Source: an uncultured Bacteroidales bacterium (GTDB lineage: Bacteria; Bacteroidota; Bacteroidia; Bacteroidales; F082). Taken from it: DNA of 39,454 nucleotides. The stretch is from positions 1 to 39,454 of the forward strand of contig CAJOIH010000020.1 of the NCBI GenBank assembly GCA_905234455.1, read 5' to 3'. Shown here one piece after another: positions 1 to 7,680 of the stretch (positions are counted from its first letter, which is position 1; every line of letters begins with the position of its first letter). The notes beneath the pieces were generated by a model, which worked only from the letters and a program-made list of their open reading frames with translations, did not search any database and was not told the origin of the DNA. The position numbers and the translations under genes are program-made.

Positions 1-1
1 G

Positions 2-328
2 ATGGCCTTCAAGAACGCCGGTCCCAAGATCATGGAACCCATCTACGACCTCGACGTGCGCATGCCCGCCGACCTCATGGGCGCCGTGATGACCGACCTC
101 CAGGGCCGTCGTGGCATCGTGATGGGCATGGACAGCGACCACGGCTACCAGACCATCCACGCCAAAGTCCCGTTCGCCGAGATGGACCGTTACTCAACCA
201 CCCTCAGCTCCCTCACCTCAGGCCGCGGCACCTTCACCATGAAGTACGCCGAATACGCCCAGGTTCCCGCCGACGTGCAAAACCGTCTGCTCAAGGAATA
301 CGAAGAGAGCCAGAAGGAAGAAGAGTGA
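2..328 (+). CDS. fusA: Elongation factor G-like GTPase, C-terminal part (5' end outside window)
   Basis: The 108 visible residues are the C-terminal end of an EF-G family translational GTPase, which drives tRNA-mRNA translocation on the ribosome. The run GPKIMEPIYDLDV, then DLQGRRG, then the YSTTLSSLTSGRGTF segment are characteristic of domains IV/V, and the acidic tail (EEE) ends the protein. The gene is cut by the window edge: the ATG at base 2 is an internal methionine, and the G domain with its nucleotide-binding motifs is not visible. The wording of domain V fits the second EF-G-like paralogue common in Bacteroidetes better than the canonical copy, but this cannot be settled without the N-terminus. 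A clear terminator follows at 371-402. Confidence 0.88.
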   Translation: MAFKNAGPKIMEPIYDLDVRMPADLMGAVMTDLQGRRGIVMGMDSDHGYQTIHAKVPFAEMDRYSTTLSSLTSGRGTFTMKYAEYAQVPADVQNRLLKEYEESQKEEE

Positions 329-370
329 TGACCTCGGATCGTTATTTCGATATAACGACCCAAAACAACA

Positions 371-402
371 AAAAATCCCGTCAGCGATGGCGGGATTTTT
401 TT
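371..402 (+). terminator. Rho-independent terminator of the EF-G-like gene
   Basis: AAAAATCCCG (371-380) pairs with CGGGATTTTT (391-400). Two further inner pairs (C-G and a T-G wobble) leave a six-base loop, and the hairpin ends in a T run. It lies 42 bases after the EF-G stop codon. The A-run on the 5' side could also let it work in the opposite direction. Confidence 0.85.
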
Positions 403-474
403 GTATATTAATTATAGATGTATTCATATCGATATAAATTACTTGAATTAATAGAAATTATAAATATTTTATAA

Positions 475-482
475 TATCTTTG
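475..482 (+). promoter_or_regulatory. Bacteroidetes -7 promoter element (TATCTTTG)
   Basis: TATCTTTG matches the Bacteroidetes -7 consensus TAnnTTTG. It lies in an AT-rich stretch 32 bases before the ATG at 515. No good -33 TTTG was found at the usual spacing, so strength is uncertain. Confidence 0.6.
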
Positions 483-514
483 CGGGTGAAAAACTCTTTA
501 AAACATCACCCGTT

Positions 515-2101
515 ATGGAAAAACCTATTAACTTTGTCGGAGAAAACAACGACGACATGAATTATCCCATTGGAATTCAGACCTTTGAGAAAATCCAAAC
601 TGACGACTTCGTTTATGTTGACAAGACCGCACATGCCTACAGGTTAGTCACCCAGGGCTCGTGTTATTTCCTCAGCCGTCCCCGAAGGTTCGGCAAGAGC
701 CTGCTGCTCTCAACACTGAAAGCCTACTTCCAAGGGAAAAAGGAACTGTTCGAGGGACTGGCCATCGCCCAACTGGAGAAGGAGTGGAAACAGTATCCGG
801 TGCTGCATCTGGATTTGAATACAGCCAAGTACACCGATGCCAAAACGCTTAACGAATTGCTTGACACCTACCTCTCGGGCTGGGAAAAAGAATACGGCAT
901 TGAAAACGAGGCCAACGATCCATCAATCCGTTTTCGCAACGTGATTTCCAAAATCGCCAAACAATCGTCCGAAGGGAAAGTGGTGATCCTCGTCGACGAA
1001 TACGACAAGCCCCTGCTCGAAACCATCGGCAAGCCGGAGCTCCAAGAGGATTACAGACAAACTCTCAAGGCCTTCTACTCCAACATCAAAAGCTGCGACG
1101 AGTATATCCGCTTCGCCATGCTCACGGGCGTGACCAAGTTCTCGCACCTGAGCATCTTCAGCGGACTGAACAACCTGAACGACATCTCGCTCGATCCCGA
1201 CTATGCCGACATCTGTGGCTTCACCCAAAATGAGATGGAGTCGGTTTTCTCCGAAGGCATCGACGAGTTTGCCGAAAAAATGGGAATCAGCCGTACTGAG
1301 GTGCTTAACCGACTGAAGACGAACTATGACGGGTATCACTTCTCGAGCGACCTGGCCGTGAGCGTTTACAACCCGTTCAGCCTGATATGCGCCATGAGCA
1401 AACACCGGATGGATGCCTTCTGGTTCGCCACCGGAACGCCCAACTTTCTGGTGGAGGTAATCCAGCAGTGCGACTACCCTCTGGCCCGACTCTCCACGGA
1501 ACCCAAGTCCGCCGAGGATCTCGCCGCCATCGACGCGATGTACAGCGACCCCATACCGCTGTTCTTCCAAAGCGGGTACCTGACCATCAAAGACTACGAC
1601 TCGCGTCTGGAGGCATACGAGCTCGACTTCCCAAACAAGGAGGTTGAGCAGGGTTTTGTCAGGTTCATGGCTGTTTATTACAATGGAGGCAACCGTCACG
1701 GCTCGTTCAACATCGTGAGGTTTATCAAGGCAGTGGAGGGTGGCGACGCCGAGGAATTCATGACGCTCCTCCAAGCCTTCTACGCCGACGGCGACTACCA
1801 ACTCACGGGCAAACTGGAGGTTTATTTCCAAAACTCGCTGCTGACCATCTTCAAGCTGATGGGATTCTACGTGGAAGTGGAACGCCATACCAGCCAAGGA
1901 CGCATGGATGTGACCCTACAGACAAAAGACTACGTCTATATCATGGAAATCAAGGTTGACAAGAGCCCCGACGTGGCCTTAAAGCAGATCGATGAAAAAG
2001 AATACGCCGCGCCTTTTGCCGCCGATCCAAGGAAACTCTTCAAGATTGGCGTGTGCTTCTCCAGCCGCAAACGGGGCATCAAGGGGTGGAAGACAAAATG
2101 A
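515..2101 (+). CDS. AAA-ATPase-like / PD-(D/E)XK nuclease-superfamily protein
   Basis: This 528-residue protein has the architecture of a family greatly expanded in Bacteroidetes: an N-terminal AAA-ATPase-like region and a C-terminal PD-(D/E)XK nuclease-like domain (DUF1703 type). A P-loop-like SRPRRFGKS lies at residues 54-62, and a Walker B-like strand VVILVDEYD at 156-164. Near the C-terminus, D465 in GRMDV followed by E478-I-K480 forms the D...ExK nuclease signature, with a KQIDEKEY helix after it. The conserved family start MNYPIGIQTFE is at residue 15 (base 557), so translation may begin there instead of at 515. The biological role of this family is not established; mobile-element or defence roles are only guesses. 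The gene has its own -7 element and is followed after 23 bases by a regulator gene. Confidence 0.85.
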   Translation: MEKPINFVGENNDDMNYPIGIQTFEKIQTDDFVYVDKTAHAYRLVTQGSCYFLSRPRRFGKSLLLSTLKAYFQGKKELFEGLAIAQLEKEWKQYPVLHLDLNTAKYTDAKTLNELLDTYLSGWEKEYGIENEANDPSIRFRNVISKIAKQSSEGKVVILVDEYDKPLLETIGKPELQEDYRQTLKAFYSNIKSCDEYIRFAMLTGVTKFSHLSIFSGLNNLNDISLDPDYADICGFTQNEMESVFSEGIDEFAEKMGISRTEVLNRLKTNYDGYHFSSDLAVSVYNPFSLICAMSKHRMDAFWFATGTPNFLVEVIQQCDYPLARLSTEPKSAEDLAAIDAMYSDPIPLFFQSGYLTIKDYDSRLEAYELDFPNKEVEQGFVRFMAVYYNGGNRHGSFNIVRFIKAVEGGDAEEFMTLLQAFYADGDYQLTGKLEVYFQNSLLTIFKLMGFYVEVERHTSQGRMDVTLQTKDYVYIMEIKVDKSPDVALKQIDEKEYAAPFAADPRKLFKIGVCFSSRKRGIKGWKTK

Positions 2102-2111
2102 GCTTTTTTGT

Positions 2112-2119
2112 TATCTTTG
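2112..2119 (+). promoter_or_regulatory. -7 promoter element (TATCTTTG) almost touching the start codon
   Basis: TATCTTTG matches TAnnTTTG and ends only five bases before the ATG at 2125. With the usual placement of this element, transcription would begin about at the start codon, giving a leaderless or nearly leaderless mRNA. No convincing -33 element was seen. Confidence 0.5.
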
Positions 2120-2124
2120 CCCCA

Positions 2125-3774
2125 ATGAAACCTTGGAAAAACATAGTGATTGTGCTTTTTGTGACTGTGGTCCTGCACGCCTGCTGTAAGCCACAGGTTC
2201 AATCCTGTTTTCAAGAGGATCTCTTGTACCGCGTGGAAAGCTTCTACCAGCAATATCCCGATAGTGCCAAACTCATCCTCGACACGCTGACTATAAATGT
2301 TCTGCCAGAGAAAGAACGCGCCCATTATTGCCTTTTGAAAGCAAAGGTGCGCGATGGCTTATTCATTTATGACGATGAAACCGATTCGCTGTTGCAGGAG
2401 GCGCAAAAGTATTTCGTCGGCAGCAGGGAATACTTTTTTGCCGCGGAAACCTGCGAGGCGCTTTCCCGGGTGGGTTTCAAGCGGGGGGAAGGATACGCCC
2501 ACAAGATCGATTGGCTCCAAAAAGGCCTGGAAAGCATCGAGCAATGTGAGCATGTGGACCAACGGCTGCTCCTGTATCGGAAGGATTCCATCACCGAACG
2601 CCAACTTATTGACAATCTAAAATATAGGATTGTCTGGCGGTTGGGAATGGATTACTCTTCCAATGACAAGGATTTGGGATTTGACTATCTGAAACAAGCC
2701 TGCCGGTATTATACCGAGACGCGGCAGTTGCCCATGCTTACCAAAACCGCATATACCCTTGGAGGAAGGTATCTGTTTGAAAACGAATACGACAGCTGCC
2801 TGAAATACCTGAACCAAGGCCTTCAATCCGCCGAAACGATGGGCGATGCATCGGAATGCGCGCTCTTTCATCTTTACATGTCCTATTTCTATAGACAGGA
2901 TACCACCAAAGGAAAGGAACGCTGGCAAAATGCCATTGACGAATGCCACAAAGGTTTAAACCTGTTGGGCGATTCGTTCTTCAGATACAAAGACGGCCTT
3001 TATGCATCTCTCAGTCGGTGTTTTTTTGAGCTGGAGCAATACGACTCCTGTTGTTATTATGCCGAACGGCAACTCGCTTTCATGGAGGAGCATCATTTCA
3101 AGATGGTGCCGAACAACGAAAACGCCGAAATCTATTACCGTTTGTACAAATCATGCGAAGCCTTGGGCGAAAAGGACAAAGCCTTGTATTGTGCGGGACT
3201 GTGTCTTGACATGCGCGACCAACTCAAAAATGAGCCGACCGACGTGAACCTGGTAATCCAAGAGTATGAAAACGCCTTGGAACGACAGAAACTGGAATCG
3301 GAAGAGCAAATCAAGCGTGTTCGTCTTTATCTGCTACTTTCGCTGGTTACACTTGCATTAATTGTTGTGCTTTGGCTCTCGTACCGTTACCGCAAAAACA
3401 AGGAAATCGAGAACCTGATGCTTCAAGAAGCGCTCGACAAACTGCAGTTGGCCATGGAAACAAACACCCAACACGCCCACAGCGCACTGACCAAAAGGGT
3501 GATGGAGGTTTATCGCTCCGGGAAAGACAACATGCTGGCAAAAATCCTGAAAGAGATCGACACATCCTTCCCGGCAATGACGGAAAAGGCCAAGCTTACC
3601 TATCCCGAACTGACCGAAACGGAACGGAATATCCTTATGCTGAATTTTGTCCAATTCCGCGCCAAAGAAGAAGCCGAGATCTTGAGGTTGAGCGAAAACA
3701 CCGTGATGAAATACCGTTCCAAGGTCAGAAAAAAAGCTGGCGACAACCCGTTTCCCAAGCTGCTTGAACCGTAA
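2125..3774 (+). CDS. TPR-repeat membrane regulator with C-terminal LuxR-like HTH
   Basis: This 549-residue protein begins with a lipoprotein-like signal (LHACC, candidate lipid Cys20). It then has a long helical TPR-type region (residues about 40-390), a transmembrane helix at about 401-420 followed by RYRKNK, a coiled coil, and a C-terminal helix-turn-helix (about 493-549: LTETERNILML...LSENTVMKYRSKVRKK). It reads as a one-component sensor: TPR domain in the periplasm, DNA-binding domain in the cytoplasm. I chose the start at 2125, not the upstream in-frame ATG at 2053, because it gives a proper signal sequence and lies just after a -7 element. A paralogue with the same layout lies at 25385-26809. 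It directly precedes a T9SS cargo gene, a plausible but unproven target. Confidence 0.82.
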   Translation: MKPWKNIVIVLFVTVVLHACCKPQVQSCFQEDLLYRVESFYQQYPDSAKLILDTLTINVLPEKERAHYCLLKAKVRDGLFIYDDETDSLLQEAQKYFVGSREYFFAAETCEALSRVGFKRGEGYAHKIDWLQKGLESIEQCEHVDQRLLLYRKDSITERQLIDNLKYRIVWRLGMDYSSNDKDLGFDYLKQACRYYTETRQLPMLTKTAYTLGGRYLFENEYDSCLKYLNQGLQSAETMGDASECALFHLYMSYFYRQDTTKGKERWQNAIDECHKGLNLLGDSFFRYKDGLYASLSRCFFELEQYDSCCYYAERQLAFMEEHHFKMVPNNENAEIYYRLYKSCEALGEKDKALYCAGLCLDMRDQLKNEPTDVNLVIQEYENALERQKLESEEQIKRVRLYLLLSLVTLALIVVLWLSYRYRKNKEIENLMLQEALDKLQLAMETNTQHAHSALTKRVMEVYRSGKDNMLAKILKEIDTSFPAMTEKAKLTYPELTETERNILMLNFVQFRAKEEAEILRLSENTVMKYRSKVRKKAGDNPFPKLLEP

Positions 3775-3924
3775 AAACCTGTATATCACTATTTTATAAA
3801 CAATTGATAATCAGTGTTTTAAATCAAAACTCTCAAGAAAAACCTGTATTCTGGGGTTTTCAAGCGAATAAACGGCCTTTTTCTGTATATTTTTGTTACA
3901 GCACAAATCATAAAAACATCCGTC
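3775..3924. other. Short intergenic region before the T9SS gene
   Basis: These 150 bases are AT-rich and carry the -7 element at 3888-3895. A 12-base direct repeat (AAAAACCTGTAT at 3773-3784 and 3838-3849) is present. I see no terminator or small gene. Confidence 0.5.
3888..3895 (+). promoter_or_regulatory. -7 promoter element (TATTTTTG)
   Basis: TATTTTTG fits TAnnTTTG and lies 29 bases before the ATG at 3925. It gives the T9SS cargo gene its own promoter, separate from the regulator gene upstream. No clear -33 TTTG at standard spacing. Confidence 0.55.
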
Positions 3925-5502
3925 ATGAAAAAACTGGCATTTGTATTAATGGTTTTGCTGGCACCATTTGTAATTCAAGCCCAGCACTGCGACTCGATCG
4001 ACAACCACATGGTGGACGGCTATTCCATCCAGCCAGAATACGCCCTACAATTGGCCGATGAAACCATTCTTACACGTGTTTGGCAAGATGCTGTGGACAA
4101 TACGGGGTTTCCACAACCCTCACTCGTCAAATTCTACAAAATCGCACGGCATGGGGCTGTTATTTTGGATTCCATCACCTACGACAATCCCGATTGGAAC
4201 GACATCCTGATGGCGCGAATCCACGACGACGGCAACCCCGCCTATAGCCAATACTGCAACGTGTTGGCCAAATACCTTGTTGATTACGGGAATCGCAAAA
4301 CCGACCTGAACCTCACATTTTTCGACGATGACGCCCATTTCAACGAAGCGATGGAAATCACCGTGCCTTTGGTGGATACCATCATCGACTATTTCATTTA
4401 TGAAAGCACCTGTATCCTTGACAGCAACAACGACATCGTGTTTCAATATGTAGTTCCCTCAAGGAATGTAGTCCACTTCGACCGTTTCGGCCTTGACGGA
4501 ACCCTGAAACACAGGACCGCCATCCCAAAATCCATCATGCACGTGTACCATTATCTCGATGTGGAAGGGCTGCCAATACACGGATTGAAACAAAGCGGCG
4601 AATCCCCGTTGAAATACATCATTTACGGGGCATCCGGCAACCATTTCTTCGATACGCATACCGATTTTGTCGCCTATGAGCTTGACTCTTTGTTCAACAT
4701 CGTCAATACGCTCGTCATACCCCCAACTGATCCCAACACCTATCCCTTCATTCACAATGTCCCTGATTTCAATGGTGCTGTAGGTTTCGAGGACGGTAGT
4801 TTCCTGGTGGCAAGGGATATTCGTTGGAGCTCCGATCTTCAATCGACGGGTATTGTGAAATACGACTCAGATGGCGAGCTAATTCATGCTGTTTGGTTTG
4901 ATTCCTCCGTCGTTCCGGTCTCCTATGGAAACATTGCCTACGACGATTACACGGGCATCGACCTGCAAAAGGACGACAATGGCTTTGTTTACTATGCCTT
5001 TCAATGTGTCATTGACGAAGTGGAGGTGATTGCCATCATCAAACTCGATGGGAATTTGAATACCATTTGGGAACGTTATGGCATGCACGTAAGTCGACCT
5101 GTCGTTTACCATCGTAGTGCGATGGAGTGTGGGCTCACTGTTTTGAACGAAGGGGGAGCTGCGGTTTTTGGCCGTAATACCGGAATCAATGGGCATATGT
5201 ATCCAACGGGTTTGTTTATGATGCTGGTCGACGATGACGGCGTTGCCGTTTCCGAAACAGGGAATGCCGTTCGGCCCTACCTCATCTCACCCAATCCCGT
5301 GCGCAATATGCTTCAGGTTCATTATTCTCCCGACGTCCATCCTATGGCGGTGGAGCTCTACGACCTCCAAGGCCGCCTGCTCTGCACCCAAAGCGAGGGT
5401 CTGGAAAGCATTCGCATGGGTGAGCTGCCCACAGGCACCTATACCCTGCGCATCGTGATGGACGACGGAACAACCTTCTCCGACAAGGTGGTGAAGCAAT
5501 AG
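3925..5502 (+). CDS. T9SS-exported protein of unknown function, possible beta-propeller
   Basis: The 525-residue product has a Sec signal peptide ending in IQAQ, so cleavage would leave an N-terminal glutamine. It ends in a type A T9SS sorting domain (residues about 451-525: LISPNPVRNMLQV, VELYDLQGRLL, LPTGTYTLRI, KVVKQ). The domain directs the protein across the outer membrane, where it is cleaved and released or attached to the surface. The body has recurring segments such as IIKLDGNLNTIWERY, GIVKYDSDGELIH and FDRFGLDGTLKH. These resemble beta-propeller blades, but I do not recognise a catalytic site. It follows a TPR-HTH regulator, has its own promoter, and is closed by a terminator at 5534-5567. 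Confidence 0.82.
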   Translation: MKKLAFVLMVLLAPFVIQAQHCDSIDNHMVDGYSIQPEYALQLADETILTRVWQDAVDNTGFPQPSLVKFYKIARHGAVILDSITYDNPDWNDILMARIHDDGNPAYSQYCNVLAKYLVDYGNRKTDLNLTFFDDDAHFNEAMEITVPLVDTIIDYFIYESTCILDSNNDIVFQYVVPSRNVVHFDRFGLDGTLKHRTAIPKSIMHVYHYLDVEGLPIHGLKQSGESPLKYIIYGASGNHFFDTHTDFVAYELDSLFNIVNTLVIPPTDPNTYPFIHNVPDFNGAVGFEDGSFLVARDIRWSSDLQSTGIVKYDSDGELIHAVWFDSSVVPVSYGNIAYDDYTGIDLQKDDNGFVYYAFQCVIDEVEVIAIIKLDGNLNTIWERYGMHVSRPVVYHRSAMECGLTVLNEGGAAVFGRNTGINGHMYPTGLFMMLVDDDGVAVSETGNAVRPYLISPNPVRNMLQVHYSPDVHPMAVELYDLQGRLLCTQSEGLESIRMGELPTGTYTLRIVMDDGTTFSDKVVKQ

Positions 5503-5533
5503 CACAAAAGCGTTTTCTTTAATTAGTTTTCAA

Positions 5534-5567
5534 CAATCCTGCCTTATCGGGGCGGGATTGTTTTTTT
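5534..5567 (+). terminator. Rho-independent terminator after the T9SS gene
   Basis: CAATCCTGCC (5534-5543) pairs with GGCGGGATTG (5551-5560) with one T-G wobble and a seven-base loop, followed by seven T residues. Confidence 0.88.
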
Positions 5568-5572
5568 ATCAC

Positions 5573-5580
5573 TACTTTTG
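5573..5580 (+). promoter_or_regulatory. -7 promoter element of the envelope operon (TACTTTTG)
   Basis: TACTTTTG fits TAnnTTTG. It lies just downstream of the preceding terminator and 48 bases before the ATG at 5629, so it probably drives the whole 5629-11263 operon. Confidence 0.6.
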
Positions 5581-5628
5581 CAATTAAATCTGCGAAATAG
5601 AGTTATAACAAAGCAAAACGATACCATT

Positions 5629-6273
5629 ATGAAAAACAAGATCACAACCGTACTGCTGGTCCTCCTGGCCGCTTTTGTCACCCTCGGAGGCACCTCCAGC
5701 TGCAACAGCAAGAAGAAAGCCGCCAAGGCCGCTGCCGAGGCCGAATACAAGGCCCGCGTGGCCGAAGCCGTGAGAGACCTCACCGCCATCCTCGACGACG
5801 AGACCGCCTGGACCCTCGAAGAGAAGGAACACCGCGTGCAGACCATCAAGGACTGGAACCTGCAGAACGCCGAGGTCGACGACCTGCTCTTCCAAGTGGA
5901 GAAGAAACTCGCCCGCGAACGCGCCCAAGCCGCACAACGCGCCGAAGAGGAACGCCGCGCCGCCGAAGAGGCCGCCAAGGCACAACAGCCCAAGAACGTG
6001 CTGGAAAAGAACTTCGCCAGCATCGCCAACGCCGGCAGCGTAGCCCAGGCCAACCGCCTCATCAACGAAACCCTGCAGCTGTTCTCGTCGAACGACGTGC
6101 CCGTGCTCATCATCATCAGCCAGGCCGGGGGATTCAACGACTACGACCGCCCCACCACCATCGAGAACTACCTCAACTACCTCAAGGACCAAAAGGTCAA
6201 CCGCAATAACGTCCACGAACTCAAGTTCAACGACAACGGCAAAATCACTGAAGTCGAACTCATCAAAAGATAA
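5629..6273 (+). CDS. Putative lipoprotein with Ala/Glu-rich coiled coil
   Basis: Translation from the ATG at 5629 gives 214 residues with a positively charged N-terminus, a hydrophobic stretch and GTSSC (candidate lipid Cys25; the -3 residue is not the usual leucine). An upstream in-frame ATG at 5578 would lie inside the -7 element and place a charged segment before the signal, so I rejected it. Residues about 28-125 are rich in Ala, Glu, Lys and Arg (KKKAAKAAAEAEYKAR, RAEEERRAAEEAAKAQ) and should form a helical coiled coil. The C-terminal half looks globular (VLIIISQAGGFNDYDRP, HELKFNDNGKITEVELI). I do not recognise the family. It heads an operon of exported proteins and is separated from the next gene by nine bases. 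Confidence 0.72.
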   Translation: MKNKITTVLLVLLAAFVTLGGTSSCNSKKKAAKAAAEAEYKARVAEAVRDLTAILDDETAWTLEEKEHRVQTIKDWNLQNAEVDDLLFQVEKKLARERAQAAQRAEEERRAAEEAAKAQQPKNVLEKNFASIANAGSVAQANRLINETLQLFSSNDVPVLIIISQAGGFNDYDRPTTIENYLNYLKDQKVNRNNVHELKFNDNGKITEVELIKR

Positions 6274-6282
6274 CCAACCATC

Positions 6283-6858
6283 ATGAAGAAAATCATAGCA
6301 ACATTGGCCCTCCTGGTGCTGGTAGCCGGCACCGCCATGGCCCAAGACGAACTGAGCTTCGAACGCAAACAGGCCATCGACAGCCTCGCCCTCGAGAAGG
6401 TGCGCGACCTGAGCAAATACATCAAGATCGTCGGCTCCAAAGAGACCGCCTGGAGCGAAGCCAACCGCGTCATCGACCGCGCCGAGGAACTCTTCATGAG
6501 CAACGCCGAGATCGGCGTCTCCTCCATCAGCTCCAACAAAATCAAGTACTTCAAGGTGCGCCCCTACTTCGAGCACCTGATGCGCCTCAACTACGACCGC
6601 GTCGAGATCGAATGGTACAACATCGAATACGTCTCCGACCTGCAACGCCAACCCGACGGCACCTACGTGGGCGTCATCACCATCTTCCAGACCTTCCGCG
6701 GCTACAACAAGGAAGGCCAACTCGAATACAAGGACACCACCAAGAAGGACATCACCGTCTACGTCAAACGCAAGGAGACCCAGATCGGCGGCCGCATGAT
6801 CGGCTTCTGGGACGTGCTGCTGGGCGACATGCGCGTGAAGGAAACTGCGAATAAATGA
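6283..6858 (+). CDS. Secreted protein of unknown function (191 aa)
   Basis: A Sec signal peptide ends in TAMAQ, predicting cleavage before Gln21. The mature part starts with a helical segment (SFERKQAIDSLALEKVRDLSKYIKIV) and continues into an alternating strand region (YDRVEIEWYNIEYVSDLQR, TYVGVITIFQTFRGY, KDITVYVKRKE, GRMIGFWDVLLGDMRV). The pattern suggests an alpha+beta fold of the NTF2-like or cystatin-like kind, but this is only a shape impression. Its stop overlaps the start of the following gene by four bases, so the two are translationally coupled. No family was recognised. Confidence 0.75.
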   Translation: MKKIIATLALLVLVAGTAMAQDELSFERKQAIDSLALEKVRDLSKYIKIVGSKETAWSEANRVIDRAEELFMSNAEIGVSSISSNKIKYFKVRPYFEHLMRLNYDRVEIEWYNIEYVSDLQRQPDGTYVGVITIFQTFRGYNKEGQLEYKDTTKKDITVYVKRKETQIGGRMIGFWDVLLGDMRVKETANK

Positions 6859-7680
6859 GTAAAAAGCTTTTGATCCTGGTCCTGGCACTGTGCTTCGGGA
6901 TACTGCCCCTAAAAGCACAATCGATAGGCAACGTCCAAATGGACGAAGCCAACCTCTATGCCATGACCAAGCAGATGGGCCAGTTCATCCGCCGCTTCAA
7001 CTACGAGGAAGACCAGTTCGGCAACAAAATCAACCCGAAAGACCCCTCGTACCGCAGCACCGAAAAACGCCGCCAGTCGCTCGCCATCCTCTTCGACCAG
7101 CAGACCTACGGCAGCCAACCCGACCTGCAACGCTTCTTCATCGAAGACGTCACCGCCAACGACTCCACCTTCATGACCTTCCTCGGCGGACGCTGGTACT
7201 CCGAAGTGTCGGCCTCCTTCAAATACAAAGGCAAGCCGGTGAACATCATCATGATCCTCGGCATCGAAAAGGAAGGCCTCGGCTCGAAATGGGTGCTCAA
7301 CAACATCTATTTCTCGGAGTTCAACAAACTCTTCCCCACCGGCGAAATCGCCGAAAAGGAAAAGCATTTCCTGCACCCCATGAGCCACGAACTCGACTTC
7401 ATGAACATCTACAAGATCTTCAAGGAACCCGAAGTCATCGAATACTACGCCTCCAAACGCTTCGAACCCGACCACCCTGTTCTTCTACGAGATCAAACAC
7501 GGCAACCTGGTGTTCCAGGAAGTCGACGCAGTGAAGTTCCACGTGTTCCAGATCAAGGACTGGTACTTCGAGGTGTCGTGGTTCAACCGCAGCGGAAGCA
7601 ACTCTGGCTGGCTCATCTCCAACCTTATCTACCTGCCTGAAAAAGACAAAACAGACATCATCAAATTCTACGAACCATGA
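6855..7680 (+). CDS. Secreted protein of unknown function, frameshifted near residue 207
   Basis: The product has a Sec signal ending in LKAQ and a mature region related in style to the preceding protein (RFFIEDVTANDSTFMTFLGG, WYSEVSASFKYKGKP). After EPDH the reading frame changes character and ends at 7640 with an Arg/Gln/Pro-rich tail typical of a shifted frame. In the +1 frame from about 7477 the protein resumes sensibly (LFFYEIKHGNLVFQEVDAVKF, WYFEVSWFNRSG, WLISNLIYLP) and stops at 7678-7680, overlapping the ATG of the next gene exactly as the other operon genes do. Removing one C from the CCC at 7475-7477 gives an intact 274-residue protein. It may be a real mutation, a sequencing error or, less likely, programmed frameshifting. 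Confidence 0.75.
7475..7477 (+). other. Probable one-base insertion causing a frameshift
   Basis: The CCC here is the best place for one extra base: GAC CAC CTG TTC TTC TAC restores the frame that reaches the operon-style ATGA overlap at 7677-7680. The alternative site is the CCC just upstream at about 7467-7469. Confidence 0.6.

Noticed and set aside
2053..2124. Upstream start for the first TPR-HTH gene
   Set aside because: It lies inside the preceding coding region and would bury the lipoprotein signal behind 24 extra residues.
3773..3849. Direct repeat AAAAACCTGTAT (3773-3784 and 3838-3849)
   Set aside because: It is a short A-rich repeat spanning a stop codon; it is noted only, with no evidence of an attachment site or element.
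5584..6918. Open frame of 444 codons opposite the first genes of the envelope operon
   Set aside because: It spans two supported genes in antisense and has repetitive Val/Leu/Gly/Asp composition.
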